Shown in pieces: positions 54,469-63,687 of a stretch of 64,000 nucleotides of DNA. Source of the stretch: Gammaproteobacteria bacterium (GTDB lineage: Bacteria > Pseudomonadota > Gammaproteobacteria > UBA4575); assembly GCA_028279275.1 (NCBI GenBank), contig JANQOB010000001.1, positions 1 to 64,000 on the forward strand, written 5' to 3'. Numbering within the stretch: the stretch's first letter is position 1; each line of letters starts with the position of its first letter. Below the pieces are notes generated by a model. It searched no databases, was not told where the DNA came from, and saw only the letters and a program-made list of their open reading frames with translations. A program made the position numbers and the translations under genes.

Positions 54469-55686
54469 TTATTGCCCCACTAACTGATTCAAATTAAATA
54501 TAGGCATCAAAATAGCCATGACTATTCCCAGCACTAAGATTCCCATCCCTATGATGATTAGAGGTTCAAGTAACTTTAAAGAAGTATTTATAACTGTATT
54601 CAATTCACGTTCTTGCTGAGATGCCGCACGGTCTAGCATTTGTTCCAAATTACCACTTTGTTCACCACTGGCTATTAAATGCAAAGTCATCGGAGGAAAG
54701 TGCCCCGAACGTTCCAGTGATGAGTGAATGGTTGCACCTTCACTAATGCTTACTGCAGCCTCTTGTACTGCTTGGCGCATTGGTCGATTCATGATTACTT
54801 CAGCAGCAATTCGCAATGAATCCAACACGGGTACGCCAGACGCCGTCATAATACTGAGTGTTCTTGAAAATCTCGCAGTATTAACTCCTCGTGTAAGCCT
54901 TCCAACAATAGGCAAACCAAGAAATATCTTATGCATTTTAGCTTTAAATGGTTCGCTTCGCATGGCACGACTAAATGCAATGGCGCCAGCGATAACTGCG
55001 ATTAAAATATAAATACCATATGATGCGAGAAAGTTACTGAAGGAAATTAACATACGGGTAAGTAATGGCAGTTCTTGTCCTAAGTCAGCAAAGATACCAA
55101 CAACTTTTGGTACCACTACAACAACTAAAAGAATTACAACACTTATTGCAATAAATAAAAGAGCTATAGGATATACAAGAGCACCTACAACACTTTGTGT
55201 AGTTTCTTGTTTTGTTTCTGTGTAATCTGCAAGTCGATCTAAGACCGCATCTAAGTGACCTGACTTTTCTCCAGCAGCTATGGTTGCCCGATACATTTCA
55301 GGAAAGGCCGAAGGAAACTCGCTCATAGCTTTTTCTAATGAAAAACCCTCTGTCACGCGTGATCTCACGCCCATAATAATTCGTTTCACGCGAGGTTTTT
55401 CAGTGTGTTTTCCAACTGTACGTAACGATTCTTCTAGTGGGGTACCTGAGCGTACTAATGTAGCTAATTGGCGTGTAAAAAGAGCTAAGTCTGTTGAACT
55501 GAATCCGCGTGAAAATAAACCTTTAACAGAAGTTTTTTCTGCACGTTCTTTTACTTGATTAATGGCTAATGGATCAAAACCTTTGGAGCGTAATTGTTGC
55601 CTCGCGGAACGAGGGCTATCACCTTCGATTACTCCACGTTTTTCGCGGCCAGCGGTATCAAGTGCGGTATATTCAAATGCAGGCAT
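54469..55686 (-). CDS. gspF: Type II secretion inner-membrane platform protein F
   Basis: The protein has 405 residues with two GspF domains. Each repeat has a conserved helix pair: RQLATLVRSGTPLEESLRTVG and RTLSIMTASGVPVLDSLRIAAE, plus TIAAGEKSGHLDAVLDRLADY and LIASGEQSGNLEQMLDRAASQQ. Three membrane helices are visible. It links the GspE ATPase to the pseudopilus. Confidence 0.96.
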   Translation of the reverse strand: MPAFEYTALDTAGREKRGVIEGDSPRSARQQLRSKGFDPLAINQVKERAEKTSVKGLFSRGFSSTDLALFTRQLATLVRSGTPLEESLRTVGKHTEKPRVKRIIMGVRSRVTEGFSLEKAMSEFPSAFPEMYRATIAAGEKSGHLDAVLDRLADYTETKQETTQSVVGALVYPIALLFIAISVVILLVVVVVPKVVGIFADLGQELPLLTRMLISFSNFLASYGIYILIAVIAGAIAFSRAMRSEPFKAKMHKIFLGLPIVGRLTRGVNTARFSRTLSIMTASGVPVLDSLRIAAEVIMNRPMRQAVQEAAVSISEGATIHSSLERSGHFPPMTLHLIASGEQSGNLEQMLDRAASQQERELNTVINTSLKLLEPLIIIGMGILVLGIVMAILMPIFNLNQLVGQ

Positions 55687-55700
55687 CGTAAGCTCGAGGT

Positions 55701-57227
55701 TTAGTATTCAACATCTTCTTTAGTCACGCGCATGACTTCTTCAAGTGTGGTTACTCCCTCAAGTACTAGGCGAACTCCATCTTGTCGAATACTCGCCGTA
55801 TGTTGATGTGCATATTTTTCTAATTCTTGTTCAGCGCCAATATCATGAATCATGCCACGCATATTTTCATCAATCGCAACAAGTTCATAGATACCTGTTC
55901 TTCCTGAATAGCCTGTGCCATTGCATGCGCTACATGATCCAGGAGAATAAATAGTAGGTGGTTGGCTAAAATCTTTTCCTGCTTGTTTTATTTGTTTAAG
56001 CTCAACATCATTTGCAGTGTGAGAAACTTTGCATTCTTCACATAACACACGCACTAGGCGTTGTGCCAATACTGCAACTAAACTTGATGCAAGCAAAAAT
56101 GGTTCAACTCCCATATCACGCATACGTGTAATTGCACCAACAGCGGTGTTTGTATGCAATGTTGAAAACACCATATGACCCGTCAAACTTGCTTGTACCG
56201 CAATCGATGCCGTTTCTAAATCACGAATCTCACCCACCATCACCACATCAGGATCTTGTCGTAAAATTGCACGTAATCCTCGTGCAAATGTCATATCTAC
56301 TTTTTGGTTAACTTGAGTTTGGCCAATTCCATCAATGAAATATTCGATCGGATCTTCAACAGTAAGAATGTTGCGTTTCTTGTTATTAATCTCACTTAAT
56401 GCCGCATACAGGGTTGTTGTTTTACCGGAACCTGTCGGGCCCGTGACCAAAACAATACCGTGTGGTTTTTCAATTGCTTGTTTGATCCTATCGTGAATTT
56501 CCGGTTGTAAACCTAGGTGTTCTAAATCTAGCCGACCCGCCTGTTTATCCAATAAACGCAATACCACACGTTCACCATGTCCGGATGGTAGGGTAGAAAC
56601 ACGAACGTCTACAGGGCGCCCTGCAATACGTAATGAAATTCGACCGTCTTGAGGCAAACGTTTTTCTGCAATATCCAAAGCTGCCATTACTTTGATACGA
56701 GAGACAACTAACGCGCCCAAGTTACGTGGTGGTTGTAATACTTCACGCAACACACCATCCACTCGCATGCGTACAGAAAGCCTAGATTCAAAGGTTTCAA
56801 TATGAATATCGGATGCGTTTTCTTTAACTGCTTGAGTTAAAAGTGCGTTGATTAAGCGAATGATAGGTGCGTCATCGTCCGCATCCATTAAATCTTGTGG
56901 TTCTGGTAGTGCTTCTGCCAAGCTGGCAAGGTCAAGATCATCTTCAAAACCTTCCATCAACGCTAATGCACCCGTAGCACTTTCGTCATACAGTTGTGTT
57001 AGCAATTCATCAAACTCATCTTCAGACAAAGTGCGAATATTAAGAGGTTTGCCTACAAATCGGCGTGCTTCCGCAAGAGAGGGGGGCTTAACATCGGGGC
57101 GCTGAAAAATCATGACACGCCCATTAATTTCGTTTCCAATTAAAATTCCATGGCGTTTAGCAAAACTAAACGGCGGTCTACGAATTTCTCGTGGAGCTAG
57201 TGAAGGTTGTGCTTTTTCGGCTTCCAT
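55701..57227 (-). CDS. gspE: Type II secretion ATPase E
   Basis: The protein has 508 residues. It carries an N-terminal GspL-binding part, NASDIHIETFESRLSVRMRVDG, Walker A GPTGSGKTTT, the Asp box VEDPIEYF, Walker B DVVMVGEIRDLET, the His box STLHTNTA, and the zinc-binding tetracysteine CEEC plus CSAC. It hydrolyses ATP to drive pseudopilus assembly. Confidence 0.97.
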   Translation of the reverse strand: MEAEKAQPSLAPREIRRPPFSFAKRHGILIGNEINGRVMIFQRPDVKPPSLAEARRFVGKPLNIRTLSEDEFDELLTQLYDESATGALALMEGFEDDLDLASLAEALPEPQDLMDADDDAPIIRLINALLTQAVKENASDIHIETFESRLSVRMRVDGVLREVLQPPRNLGALVVSRIKVMAALDIAEKRLPQDGRISLRIAGRPVDVRVSTLPSGHGERVVLRLLDKQAGRLDLEHLGLQPEIHDRIKQAIEKPHGIVLVTGPTGSGKTTTLYAALSEINNKKRNILTVEDPIEYFIDGIGQTQVNQKVDMTFARGLRAILRQDPDVVMVGEIRDLETASIAVQASLTGHMVFSTLHTNTAVGAITRMRDMGVEPFLLASSLVAVLAQRLVRVLCEECKVSHTANDVELKQIKQAGKDFSQPPTIYSPGSCSACNGTGYSGRTGIYELVAIDENMRGMIHDIGAEQELEKYAHQHTASIRQDGVRLVLEGVTTLEEVMRVTKEDVEY

Positions 57228-57242
57228 TACAACTTCTCGAGA

Positions 57243-59369
57243 CTATTCCAAAATAATCACATCAGATTCAGTTTCTATTGTGATATTTTCTTCAGGTAGA
57301 TCTTCAGTTTGTATTTCCTCAGTCCCAATTTCACCTACCGCAGTCGTTTCAACACCTGGTGATTGCTCTAGCAATTGATCGACGGAAACAGAAGATGCAG
57401 GCGAAACCGTACTACCTGGGACCTGAGTGACGAGCTCATCAAGATCAGGTAAGAGTTGAGCACCATTTTTTAACAATCCACGGTCATTAATTTCGGACTC
57501 GATTTGTCTAGCCTTTAAGTAACTGTATTTTGAGTTCGTAGCGTAATCGGCTGTAGCTGCATCACGCACAATTACAGGGTGGATAAACACCATTAAATTT
57601 TGCTGATCTTTGGTTGTTGAAGTCGCTTTAAATAAATGCCCAAGTAAGGGAATGTCACCCAGTAACGGAACTTTTTGTACGTTATCTTGGAATTCATCTT
57701 CGTAAAGCCCACCCAAAACGATTGTTTGTTGATCTTTTGCCAGCACACTTGTTTTGATGGAACGTTTGTTAGTAATGATGTCACTCGCAACAGCTGATGT
57801 TGAAAGTGAAGAAGATTCTTGTTCAATATCAAGCTTCACGCTATCACCTTCATTAATTTGCGGAGTAATTCGTAACGTGATACCAACATCTTGACGCTCA
57901 ATGGTTTGGAACGGGTTTACAGCAGAATCTGTCCCGGAGCCTGTATTAGTAAATTGGCCTGTAATAAAGGGTACGTTTTGAGCAACAACAATCTCTGCCT
58001 CTTCATTATCAAGCGTCATCAACTGAGGCGTGGATAAAATATTAGTAGCCGCATCACCTTCAAGCGCACGCAATAATGCAGCAAAACGATCCTTACCACT
58101 AAGTTTTGCAGCACCAACAAATGCACCACTGGTTACTGCGGAAATTGCACTTGCGCTATCTGTGGACCCAATTACACCCGTTAAATCGATACCGCTATTT
58201 GGTAAGAGTGTTCCAAAAGCAGGTGTCGTGCCAGAAGAACGGTCAGTAGGTACATAAGCAAACTCAACACCCAAGTCTTTTGATAAATCCGTTGAGACTT
58301 CAGCTATGATGGCTTCAACCAAAACTTGTGCGCGACGCACATCTAGCTGGCTAATTATTCTTCGTAAACTGTCAAACTTCGCGGGTGCAGCAGTGATAAT
58401 TAATGCGTTATTGGTTTCATCAGCCTGAATATCAACTTCTTGAGAATTAACACCGCCAGCAGCATTATTCGCATTTCCTTGTTGGCCTTCTGCTTCAAAT
58501 TGTGAAACACCAAGCAGGATAGGGGCTAATTCCGCAGCTTTTGCATATCTTAGAAATACAACTTGAGAATTTCCGCCACCCTGTAAAGGCGTATCTAAAT
58601 GCGCAATGATGCCGCGAATCCTTAAACGTGCTGCATTATCACCCGATAATAAAACGCTATTTGAACGTTCATCAGCAGCTAGTGTAGTGCCACCAGGAAC
58701 TTGTCCCTGGGCATCCTGGCGATTCATTGAATTAATAATACGAACCACTTCAGAAGCCGACGCATGTTGAAGTGGCACAATTTCTATTTCTTGGCTATCA
58801 GGTCGATCAATGCGATTAATTATTGAAATGAGCCTTTGAATATTAGCAGCACGATCCGATACGACTAATACGTTACTGTTTGGGTAAGCAGCCAAGTGTC
58901 CTTGTTGAGGCACTAGAGGACGCAAGATCGGTACCATTTGTGCAGCAGGCACATGCTTAATTGCTACGACACGCGTAACAAGTTCATCGCCTGTAGCATC
59001 TTCACTTCCACCACCGGTGATTACCGGGCCTTGTTTTGCATTAACATCAGGGAGAATTTTGATGATTTCCCCAACCTGTACTGCAGCATAACCGTGCACT
59101 TGTAGTACGGAAAGAAATACCTGATATACCTCTTCACGGTTCATGGGTCGTGCTGAAACTACGGTTACTTTAGCTTTTACACGAGGATCTACTACAAAGT
59201 TTCGTCCTGTTGCTTCTGCCACCGTTTCAATGAATGAGCGAATATCAGCATCTTTTAAATTGAGTGTGACACCTGTTTGCGCTTGCGCTAAAGAACAAGT
59301 GAGCAAGAAGAGCAGAGTACATGCACTTAGAGCTCTCAATAATCGACTAAAGTAAGGCTTATTTTTCAT
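57243..59369 (-). CDS. gspD: Type II secretion outer-membrane secretin D
   Basis: The protein has 708 residues. A signal peptide precedes N0 (GVTLNLKDADIRSFIETVAEATGRNFVVDP) and three N domains (VPLQHASASEVVRIINSMNR, VVFLRYAKAAELAPILLGV). The secretin core has VPFITGQFTNTG, VGITLRITPQINEGDSVKLDIEQE and VPLLGDIPLLGHLFK. It forms the ring through which folded proteins leave. An acidic C-terminal tail of about 75 residues may be the pilotin-binding S domain. Confidence 0.97.
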   Translation of the reverse strand: MKNKPYFSRLLRALSACTLLFLLTCSLAQAQTGVTLNLKDADIRSFIETVAEATGRNFVVDPRVKAKVTVVSARPMNREEVYQVFLSVLQVHGYAAVQVGEIIKILPDVNAKQGPVITGGGSEDATGDELVTRVVAIKHVPAAQMVPILRPLVPQQGHLAAYPNSNVLVVSDRAANIQRLISIINRIDRPDSQEIEIVPLQHASASEVVRIINSMNRQDAQGQVPGGTTLAADERSNSVLLSGDNAARLRIRGIIAHLDTPLQGGGNSQVVFLRYAKAAELAPILLGVSQFEAEGQQGNANNAAGGVNSQEVDIQADETNNALIITAAPAKFDSLRRIISQLDVRRAQVLVEAIIAEVSTDLSKDLGVEFAYVPTDRSSGTTPAFGTLLPNSGIDLTGVIGSTDSASAISAVTSGAFVGAAKLSGKDRFAALLRALEGDAATNILSTPQLMTLDNEEAEIVVAQNVPFITGQFTNTGSGTDSAVNPFQTIERQDVGITLRITPQINEGDSVKLDIEQESSSLSTSAVASDIITNKRSIKTSVLAKDQQTIVLGGLYEDEFQDNVQKVPLLGDIPLLGHLFKATSTTKDQQNLMVFIHPVIVRDAATADYATNSKYSYLKARQIESEINDRGLLKNGAQLLPDLDELVTQVPGSTVSPASSVSVDQLLEQSPGVETTAVGEIGTEEIQTEDLPEENITIETESDVIILE

Positions 59370-59545
59370 TTAGTTACGTATTTTTTACAATATAAATCGT
59401 TGTATCTTCAGCTTATCAGGATATGTTCATAGCGAATACAAATTGCCTGACTTTTATACACTAATTCCTTTATCTATACGGTTAATATTAATCTCTGTGA
59501 TCACTATTCCTGGATTAATGGAGAATCCCAATAAATTACCCCGGC

Positions 59546-60433
59546 TTATTGACTTAAATCCTGAAATAACGTGATCTCGGTGCCAGCTCGGTTCACTATC
59601 ATTGTGACTTCAGAAGCCGTTGCGAGGGATTGCATTGCTTCAGGGCCTTTATTTGGAGCATCTAGAGTAATGCCGTTGATATTAGTTACCACATCTCCAG
59701 GTTCCAAGCCCAATTTGTTGAACATTTCAGCATTTTTGCTGGGTGTCAGCTTATAACCCATAAACTTGCCGTCTGGTGAATTCTCGGGGGAAGCGTTTAT
59801 GAATTCTGTCAAACGAACCGGGTTTTTCATGATTTCTTGGCGAAATTGACCAAGAGTTTCAAAATTATTTTGAGTGCTAGGAGTATTTACTTGCTGAGTG
59901 CTTGTTTTTGGTGTGCTGCTTTTCTTTTGAGCAAATCCTTTCGCATTTGCTCTCGGCAAACGTAAGGTTTCCATCCTAATATCACGCTCTAGTATCACTC
60001 GATCCGCGTATACAGCATGAAGAACAGCACCGCCCGGTATATCATCGCCTAATGCATAGTGTTTAATTTTATTGGCGCCACTCGAAATAATGGCATATCC
60101 GTATTCTTTACCGCCTGCCAATACACCAAGAAGCTTCAGGTTCAAAGTAGTTTCGGGAGCATTTTCAACTTTTTTCACTGAAGCGGCAGGTGCAGGTTTA
60201 CCCATCAAATGCAACTGCGCAATCTTTCGATCATGATTCGCACGTGGTTGTGGTTTTACGTTTGTAGGTGCCGCGGTCGGGGGTGCAATAATTAGATCTG
60301 AACCACTATCAAAAAACCCCCAGATCAGTTTAGCCAAAGTAATTAAGATTAGGGCAACTAGAGCAATACTGACCCAGCGGGGCAGCTTCATTTCAATCTT
60401 GGGCCAGAGATTATTTAAAGTTGCAGCGTCCAT
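59546..60433 (-). CDS. gspC: Type II secretion protein C
   Basis: The protein has 295 residues: one transmembrane helix (WVSIALVALILITLAKLIWGFF), a homology region (LNLKLLGVLAGGKEYGYAII) that contacts the secretin, a Ser/Thr/Gln-rich linker and a C-terminal PDZ domain (KLGLEPGDVVTNINGITLDA). It couples the inner-membrane platform to GspD. It heads the operon; gspD follows after 176 bases. Confidence 0.95.
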   Translation of the reverse strand: MDAATLNNLWPKIEMKLPRWVSIALVALILITLAKLIWGFFDSGSDLIIAPPTAAPTNVKPQPRANHDRKIAQLHLMGKPAPAASVKKVENAPETTLNLKLLGVLAGGKEYGYAIISSGANKIKHYALGDDIPGGAVLHAVYADRVILERDIRMETLRLPRANAKGFAQKKSSTPKTSTQQVNTPSTQNNFETLGQFRQEIMKNPVRLTEFINASPENSPDGKFMGYKLTPSKNAEMFNKLGLEPGDVVTNINGITLDAPNKGPEAMQSLATASEVTMIVNRAGTEITLFQDLSQ

Positions 60434-60607
60434 TCTATATTAACGAATCATGGTGCGTTTTAAGATTGAAAATTGTTAATTAGGTTCATCAATTTACTTT
60501 GCTAAACAAACTGCCCAAATAAGCTTGACATCAAAACCATGGTTAGCGTACCTTGCGCCGGCTCTAGCGACGAAGTTTCAATTAATAGAGTTATATCGTC
60601 TTATCAT

Positions 60608-60683
60608 GTCCCCATCGTCTAGAGGCCTAGGACATCGCCCTTTCACGGCGGCAACGGGGGTTCGAATCCCCCTGGGGACGCCA
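60608..60683 (+). tRNA. tRNA-Glu (TTC)
   Basis: Seventy-six bases with encoded CCA. The acceptor GTCCCCA pairs with TGGGGAC; the anticodon loop CTTTCAC holds TTC between TCGCC and GGCGG; the T-arm is GGGGGTTCGAATCCCCC. It is divergent from gspC. Confidence 0.98.
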
Positions 60684-61125
60684 TAACTCTGATTCTTAGG
60701 CGAAAAAATAAGAAATTCATTCCTTATTTATAACCGACCCTAACTCACTCATTAAACATAGAGTTTTCTGTATGGTTGAGATACTAATGCTCTGATAGGG
60801 GGTAGTAAATAGCTTATGATTGGTTATGAAATCTTAAGTACATAACTTAGTTAAGCGACAAACAATCCTCAAATTTTCTAAAATATTTTCGATTTGGCAC
60901 TCGCTGAATCAATAGTCATACTTTTATATGAGAAAACAATTTAATTAATTTTAGTAAATACATAAATTTTAAGTAATTTTTATATAAACAATTAAATTAA
61001 AATTAAAATCGTGCGCTACCCACATTAGGTGTACATTCAATGCATGAAGATTTGATAGAGTATCAGTAAATAAGCAAATATTAATATACAAAGTTCGTGA
61101 ATCTATTTTCACTCAGGAGTGAGCC
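60684..61125. other. AT-rich intergenic region
   Basis: About 440 bases between tRNA-Glu and the DsrE2-like gene, without a convincing ORF or RNA. It becomes extremely AT-rich from 60940 to 61010. A ribosome site (CAGGAG) before the next gene ends it. Otherwise I see nothing in it. Confidence 0.5.
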
Positions 61126-61731
61126 ATGCCGACTTCAATAGACCTTCAAAACCTAAACCAAGAAACGTTGAATAATTGGTTTGATGAAAGATTGGAACAA
61201 AAACTGAAAGAAAGAGAAGAATCGAAGATCCCTCAGCTATCACTCATTGCCACAAAGGGCACCATGGATATGGCTTATCCACCATTTATCCTGGCCTCTA
61301 CTGCAGCAGCATTAGGTTGGGAAGTGTCCTGCTTTTTTACTTTTTATGGATTAAATTTACTAAAAAAAGATCTTGATTTAGAAATTTCACCTCTAGGCAA
61401 TCCTGCAATGCCCATGAAAATGCCATTTGGTCCTGAGTGGTTTAAAAGCGTCGAATGGAACATCCCCAATGCGCTGAGCAGTAATATTCCTGGTTTTGAA
61501 AAATTTGCAACTTCAATGATGTCTCAAACTCTTAAGAACAAAGGTGTTGCAAGTATTGAAGAATTACGTGAGCTTTCTGTAGAAGCAGATGTAAAACTCG
61601 TAGCATGTCAAATGACCGTAGACTTATTTGGTTATGAAAAAGATGAATTTATTGATGATGTTAGCGACTGGGTAGGTGCTGCATCATTTTTACCTGCCGC
61701 GCAAAAATCAGATATTTGTTTATTTATCTAG
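61126..61731 (+). CDS. DsrE2-like sulfur carrier protein
   Basis: The protein has 201 residues. The DsrE/DsrF-like COG2210 signatures are clear: LASTAAALGWEVSCFFTFYGLNLL, GNPAMPMKMPFGPEW, IPGFEKFATSMM, KNKGVASIEELREL and KLVACQMTVDLFGY (C161, the sulfur-binding Cys of the family), ending DWVGAASFLPAAQKSDICLFI. DsrE2 passes sulfane sulfur with rhodanese and TusA in sulfur oxidisers. Serine 151 replaces a second Cys often seen in ELCVEA. It has its own ribosome site and precedes a haem lipoprotein gene by 10 bases. Confidence 0.92.
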   Translation: MPTSIDLQNLNQETLNNWFDERLEQKLKEREESKIPQLSLIATKGTMDMAYPPFILASTAAALGWEVSCFFTFYGLNLLKKDLDLEISPLGNPAMPMKMPFGPEWFKSVEWNIPNALSSNIPGFEKFATSMMSQTLKNKGVASIEELRELSVEADVKLVACQMTVDLFGYEKDEFIDDVSDWVGAASFLPAAQKSDICLFI

Positions 61732-61741
61732 CGAGCTAAAA

Positions 61742-62302
61742 TTGAAAGCATCATTTTTACTTGGTTTTATTTTTTTATTAGGCGTTTCTGCGTGCTCGCA
61801 AAATGTGGAAAAACAACTTACAGAAAGCAGAGAAGCTACAAAACAGCTTGGTAGTCATCTTAAACAAAAGTTATCGCAGAGCATGCAAGCCAATGGCCCT
61901 ATTGAAGCAATGGACGTTTGCAATATCGAAGCTGAAGGTATTGCGGCCAACATTTCCAACAATCTTGGTTTAGAAGTAGGGCGTACTTCGCTCAAACTTC
62001 GTAATGTAAAAAATGCCTCAGACGATTGGGAAAATGAAATCTTACATTATTTTGAACAGCAAAAACAATCTGGAGCAGAGATAAAAAATCTTGAAATCTA
62101 CGAAGTTACTAAAGACCAGGATGGTAAGTGGTTTCGTTATATGAAAGCGATTCCTACTTCAGAGGTTTGTTTAATATGTCATGGTGAAACTATTGCACAA
62201 CCCATCCAAGAAAAACTTCACACCCTCTATCCAGACGATCAAGCAACAGGGTTCAACATAGGGGATATCCGCGGAGCTTTTACAGTAAAGCTTAAAATGT
62301 GA
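61742..62302 (+). CDS. Tll0287-like (DUF3365) haem-binding lipoprotein
   Basis: The protein has 186 residues from a TTG at 61742 (GAG seven bases upstream), which gives a clean lipoprotein signal with lipobox VSAC. An upstream in-frame start would overlap the DsrE2 gene and break the signal peptide. The domain has VCNIEAEGIAANISNNLGLEVGRTSLKLRN, WFRYMKAIPTSEVCLICHGETIAQPIQEKLHTLYPDDQA and DIRGAFTVKL. The single CxxCH (C-L-I-C-H) binds haem c. Such proteins are thought to be redox or gas sensors in the envelope. Confidence 0.88.
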   Translation: MKASFLLGFIFLLGVSACSQNVEKQLTESREATKQLGSHLKQKLSQSMQANGPIEAMDVCNIEAEGIAANISNNLGLEVGRTSLKLRNVKNASDDWENEILHYFEQQKQSGAEIKNLEIYEVTKDQDGKWFRYMKAIPTSEVCLICHGETIAQPIQEKLHTLYPDDQATGFNIGDIRGAFTVKLKM

Positions 62303-62331
62303 GCCAGAAATAATCTGACCTTAGTACAAAT

Positions 62332-62359
62332 AAAAAAGGCTACCGAAGTAGCCTTTTTA
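62332..62359. terminator. Bidirectional intrinsic terminator
   Basis: GGCTAC, loop CGAA, GTAGCC, flanked by AAAAAA on the left and TTTTTA on the right, extends the stem to about 11 pairs. It lies between the convergent haem lipoprotein and fccB genes and can end both transcripts. Confidence 0.9.
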
Positions 62360-62381
62360 TAGTTTTAAAGAGTTGTTGATT

Positions 62382-63659
62382 TTATCCAAACATTTCAGCG
62401 GTCATATTATTAAACCAACTATATGCATATTCCACTTCTCGCTTGAGCATTTCAGGGGAAGCGTCTTCTGGAGTTAATCCGCCACCAAGCTTTTTAATTT
62501 CCGAGCCATCTTCTGCTAACCTGTATACAGCAACAACTGAAATCCCATAATCCGGTGCGATCAAGCTGTAGCAAGCATTGGCATAAGACGCAACAGGCGC
62601 ATCCTTACCTTGCAGCATGCTCACTACTGCCGCAGCACATACTTTAGCTTGCGTACCTGCTGCATAACCAGACTTAGGCATACCCTTGGCAATACTGGCA
62701 TCACCAATCACGTGCACATCTTTATGTTTTTTCGATTCAAAGGTGCCGAGATCAACTGGGCACCAGCCTGAATCATCAACAAGATCAGAATCATGTGCTA
62801 TTTGTGCGGCGTGTTGCGGGGGAATAATATTAGCTACCGCAACTTTGTGATCATCGAAGTCCGTGCTTACTGTCATATCCTTTGTGTTTACAGACTTAAC
62901 ACCACCGCCTGTATCTGCAGCAGCGACCCATTCGATCATCTCTCCATATACATTTTTGTAGCCTTGCATGAACAAACCTTGTTTAGAAAACTTATCTTTA
63001 GCATCAAGGATAAGTAATTTTGACTTTGGCTTATTATGTTTTAAGTGGTGTGCAATTTGAGCAGCACGTTCATAAGGTCCAGGGGGGCAACGGAAAGGGT
63101 TTTGTGGTGGAGCAATGACTACGAGGCCGCCATCATCCATTGATTCTAATTGGCTACGAAGCAAAGCAGTTTGTGCTCCAGCAATCCAAGAATGAGGCAT
63201 CACCTCTGCTGCTTCTTCACTATAACCTTCAATAGCATCAAACTTTAGTGAAATCCCAGGGGATACAACACAACGGTCATATTCTAAAGTAGTTCCATTT
63301 GCAGTCATCACTTTATGTGCTTCAGCATCAATCATGGTGGCTTTATCTTGAACCAATTTAATACCATGACTGGAAATATTGTCGTAGCCAAATTTAATAG
63401 TAGAGATGTCTCGATCACCACCAATGACTTCATTGCTCATGAAACAAGTATGATGGTGTGCTTTTGGTTCAACTATAGTTACTTCAATAGATGAATCACC
63501 TTTAGCTATATATTTAGCAGCAATTAAACCACCAACACCGCCTCCAACAACTACAACACGTTTCTTTGCTGCATGAGCAAGAAACGGAAAACTTAAACCA
63601 CTTGTAGCTAATGCACCGCCAGTGGCTTTTAAAAAACTTCTTCGATTTAGATTTGTCAT
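62382..63659 (-). CDS. fccB: Flavocytochrome c sulfide dehydrogenase, flavoprotein subunit
   Basis: The protein has 425 residues with a Tat signal (NRRSFLK) cleaved after A30 (FLAHA). The FAD fold starts VVVVGGGVGGLIAAKYI. C72 (mature C42, in HHTCFMSNEVIGGDRD) sits where the flavin is covalently bound in Allochromatium FccB. C191 (mature C161, RCPPGPYERA) and C363 (NACYSL) form the redox disulfide that takes sulfide. It oxidises sulfide to zero-valent sulfur in the periplasm and passes electrons to its cytochrome subunit. That gene lies 28 bases upstream. Confidence 0.96.
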   Translation of the reverse strand: MTNLNRRSFLKATGGALATSGLSFPFLAHAAKKRVVVVGGGVGGLIAAKYIAKGDSSIEVTIVEPKAHHHTCFMSNEVIGGDRDISTIKFGYDNISSHGIKLVQDKATMIDAEAHKVMTANGTTLEYDRCVVSPGISLKFDAIEGYSEEAAEVMPHSWIAGAQTALLRSQLESMDDGGLVVIAPPQNPFRCPPGPYERAAQIAHHLKHNKPKSKLLILDAKDKFSKQGLFMQGYKNVYGEMIEWVAAADTGGGVKSVNTKDMTVSTDFDDHKVAVANIIPPQHAAQIAHDSDLVDDSGWCPVDLGTFESKKHKDVHVIGDASIAKGMPKSGYAAGTQAKVCAAAVVSMLQGKDAPVASYANACYSLIAPDYGISVVAVYRLAEDGSEIKKLGGGLTPEDASPEMLKREVEYAYSWFNNMTAEMFG

Positions 63660-63687
63660 TTTTTAAACTCCTATCAGCTATCAGTGA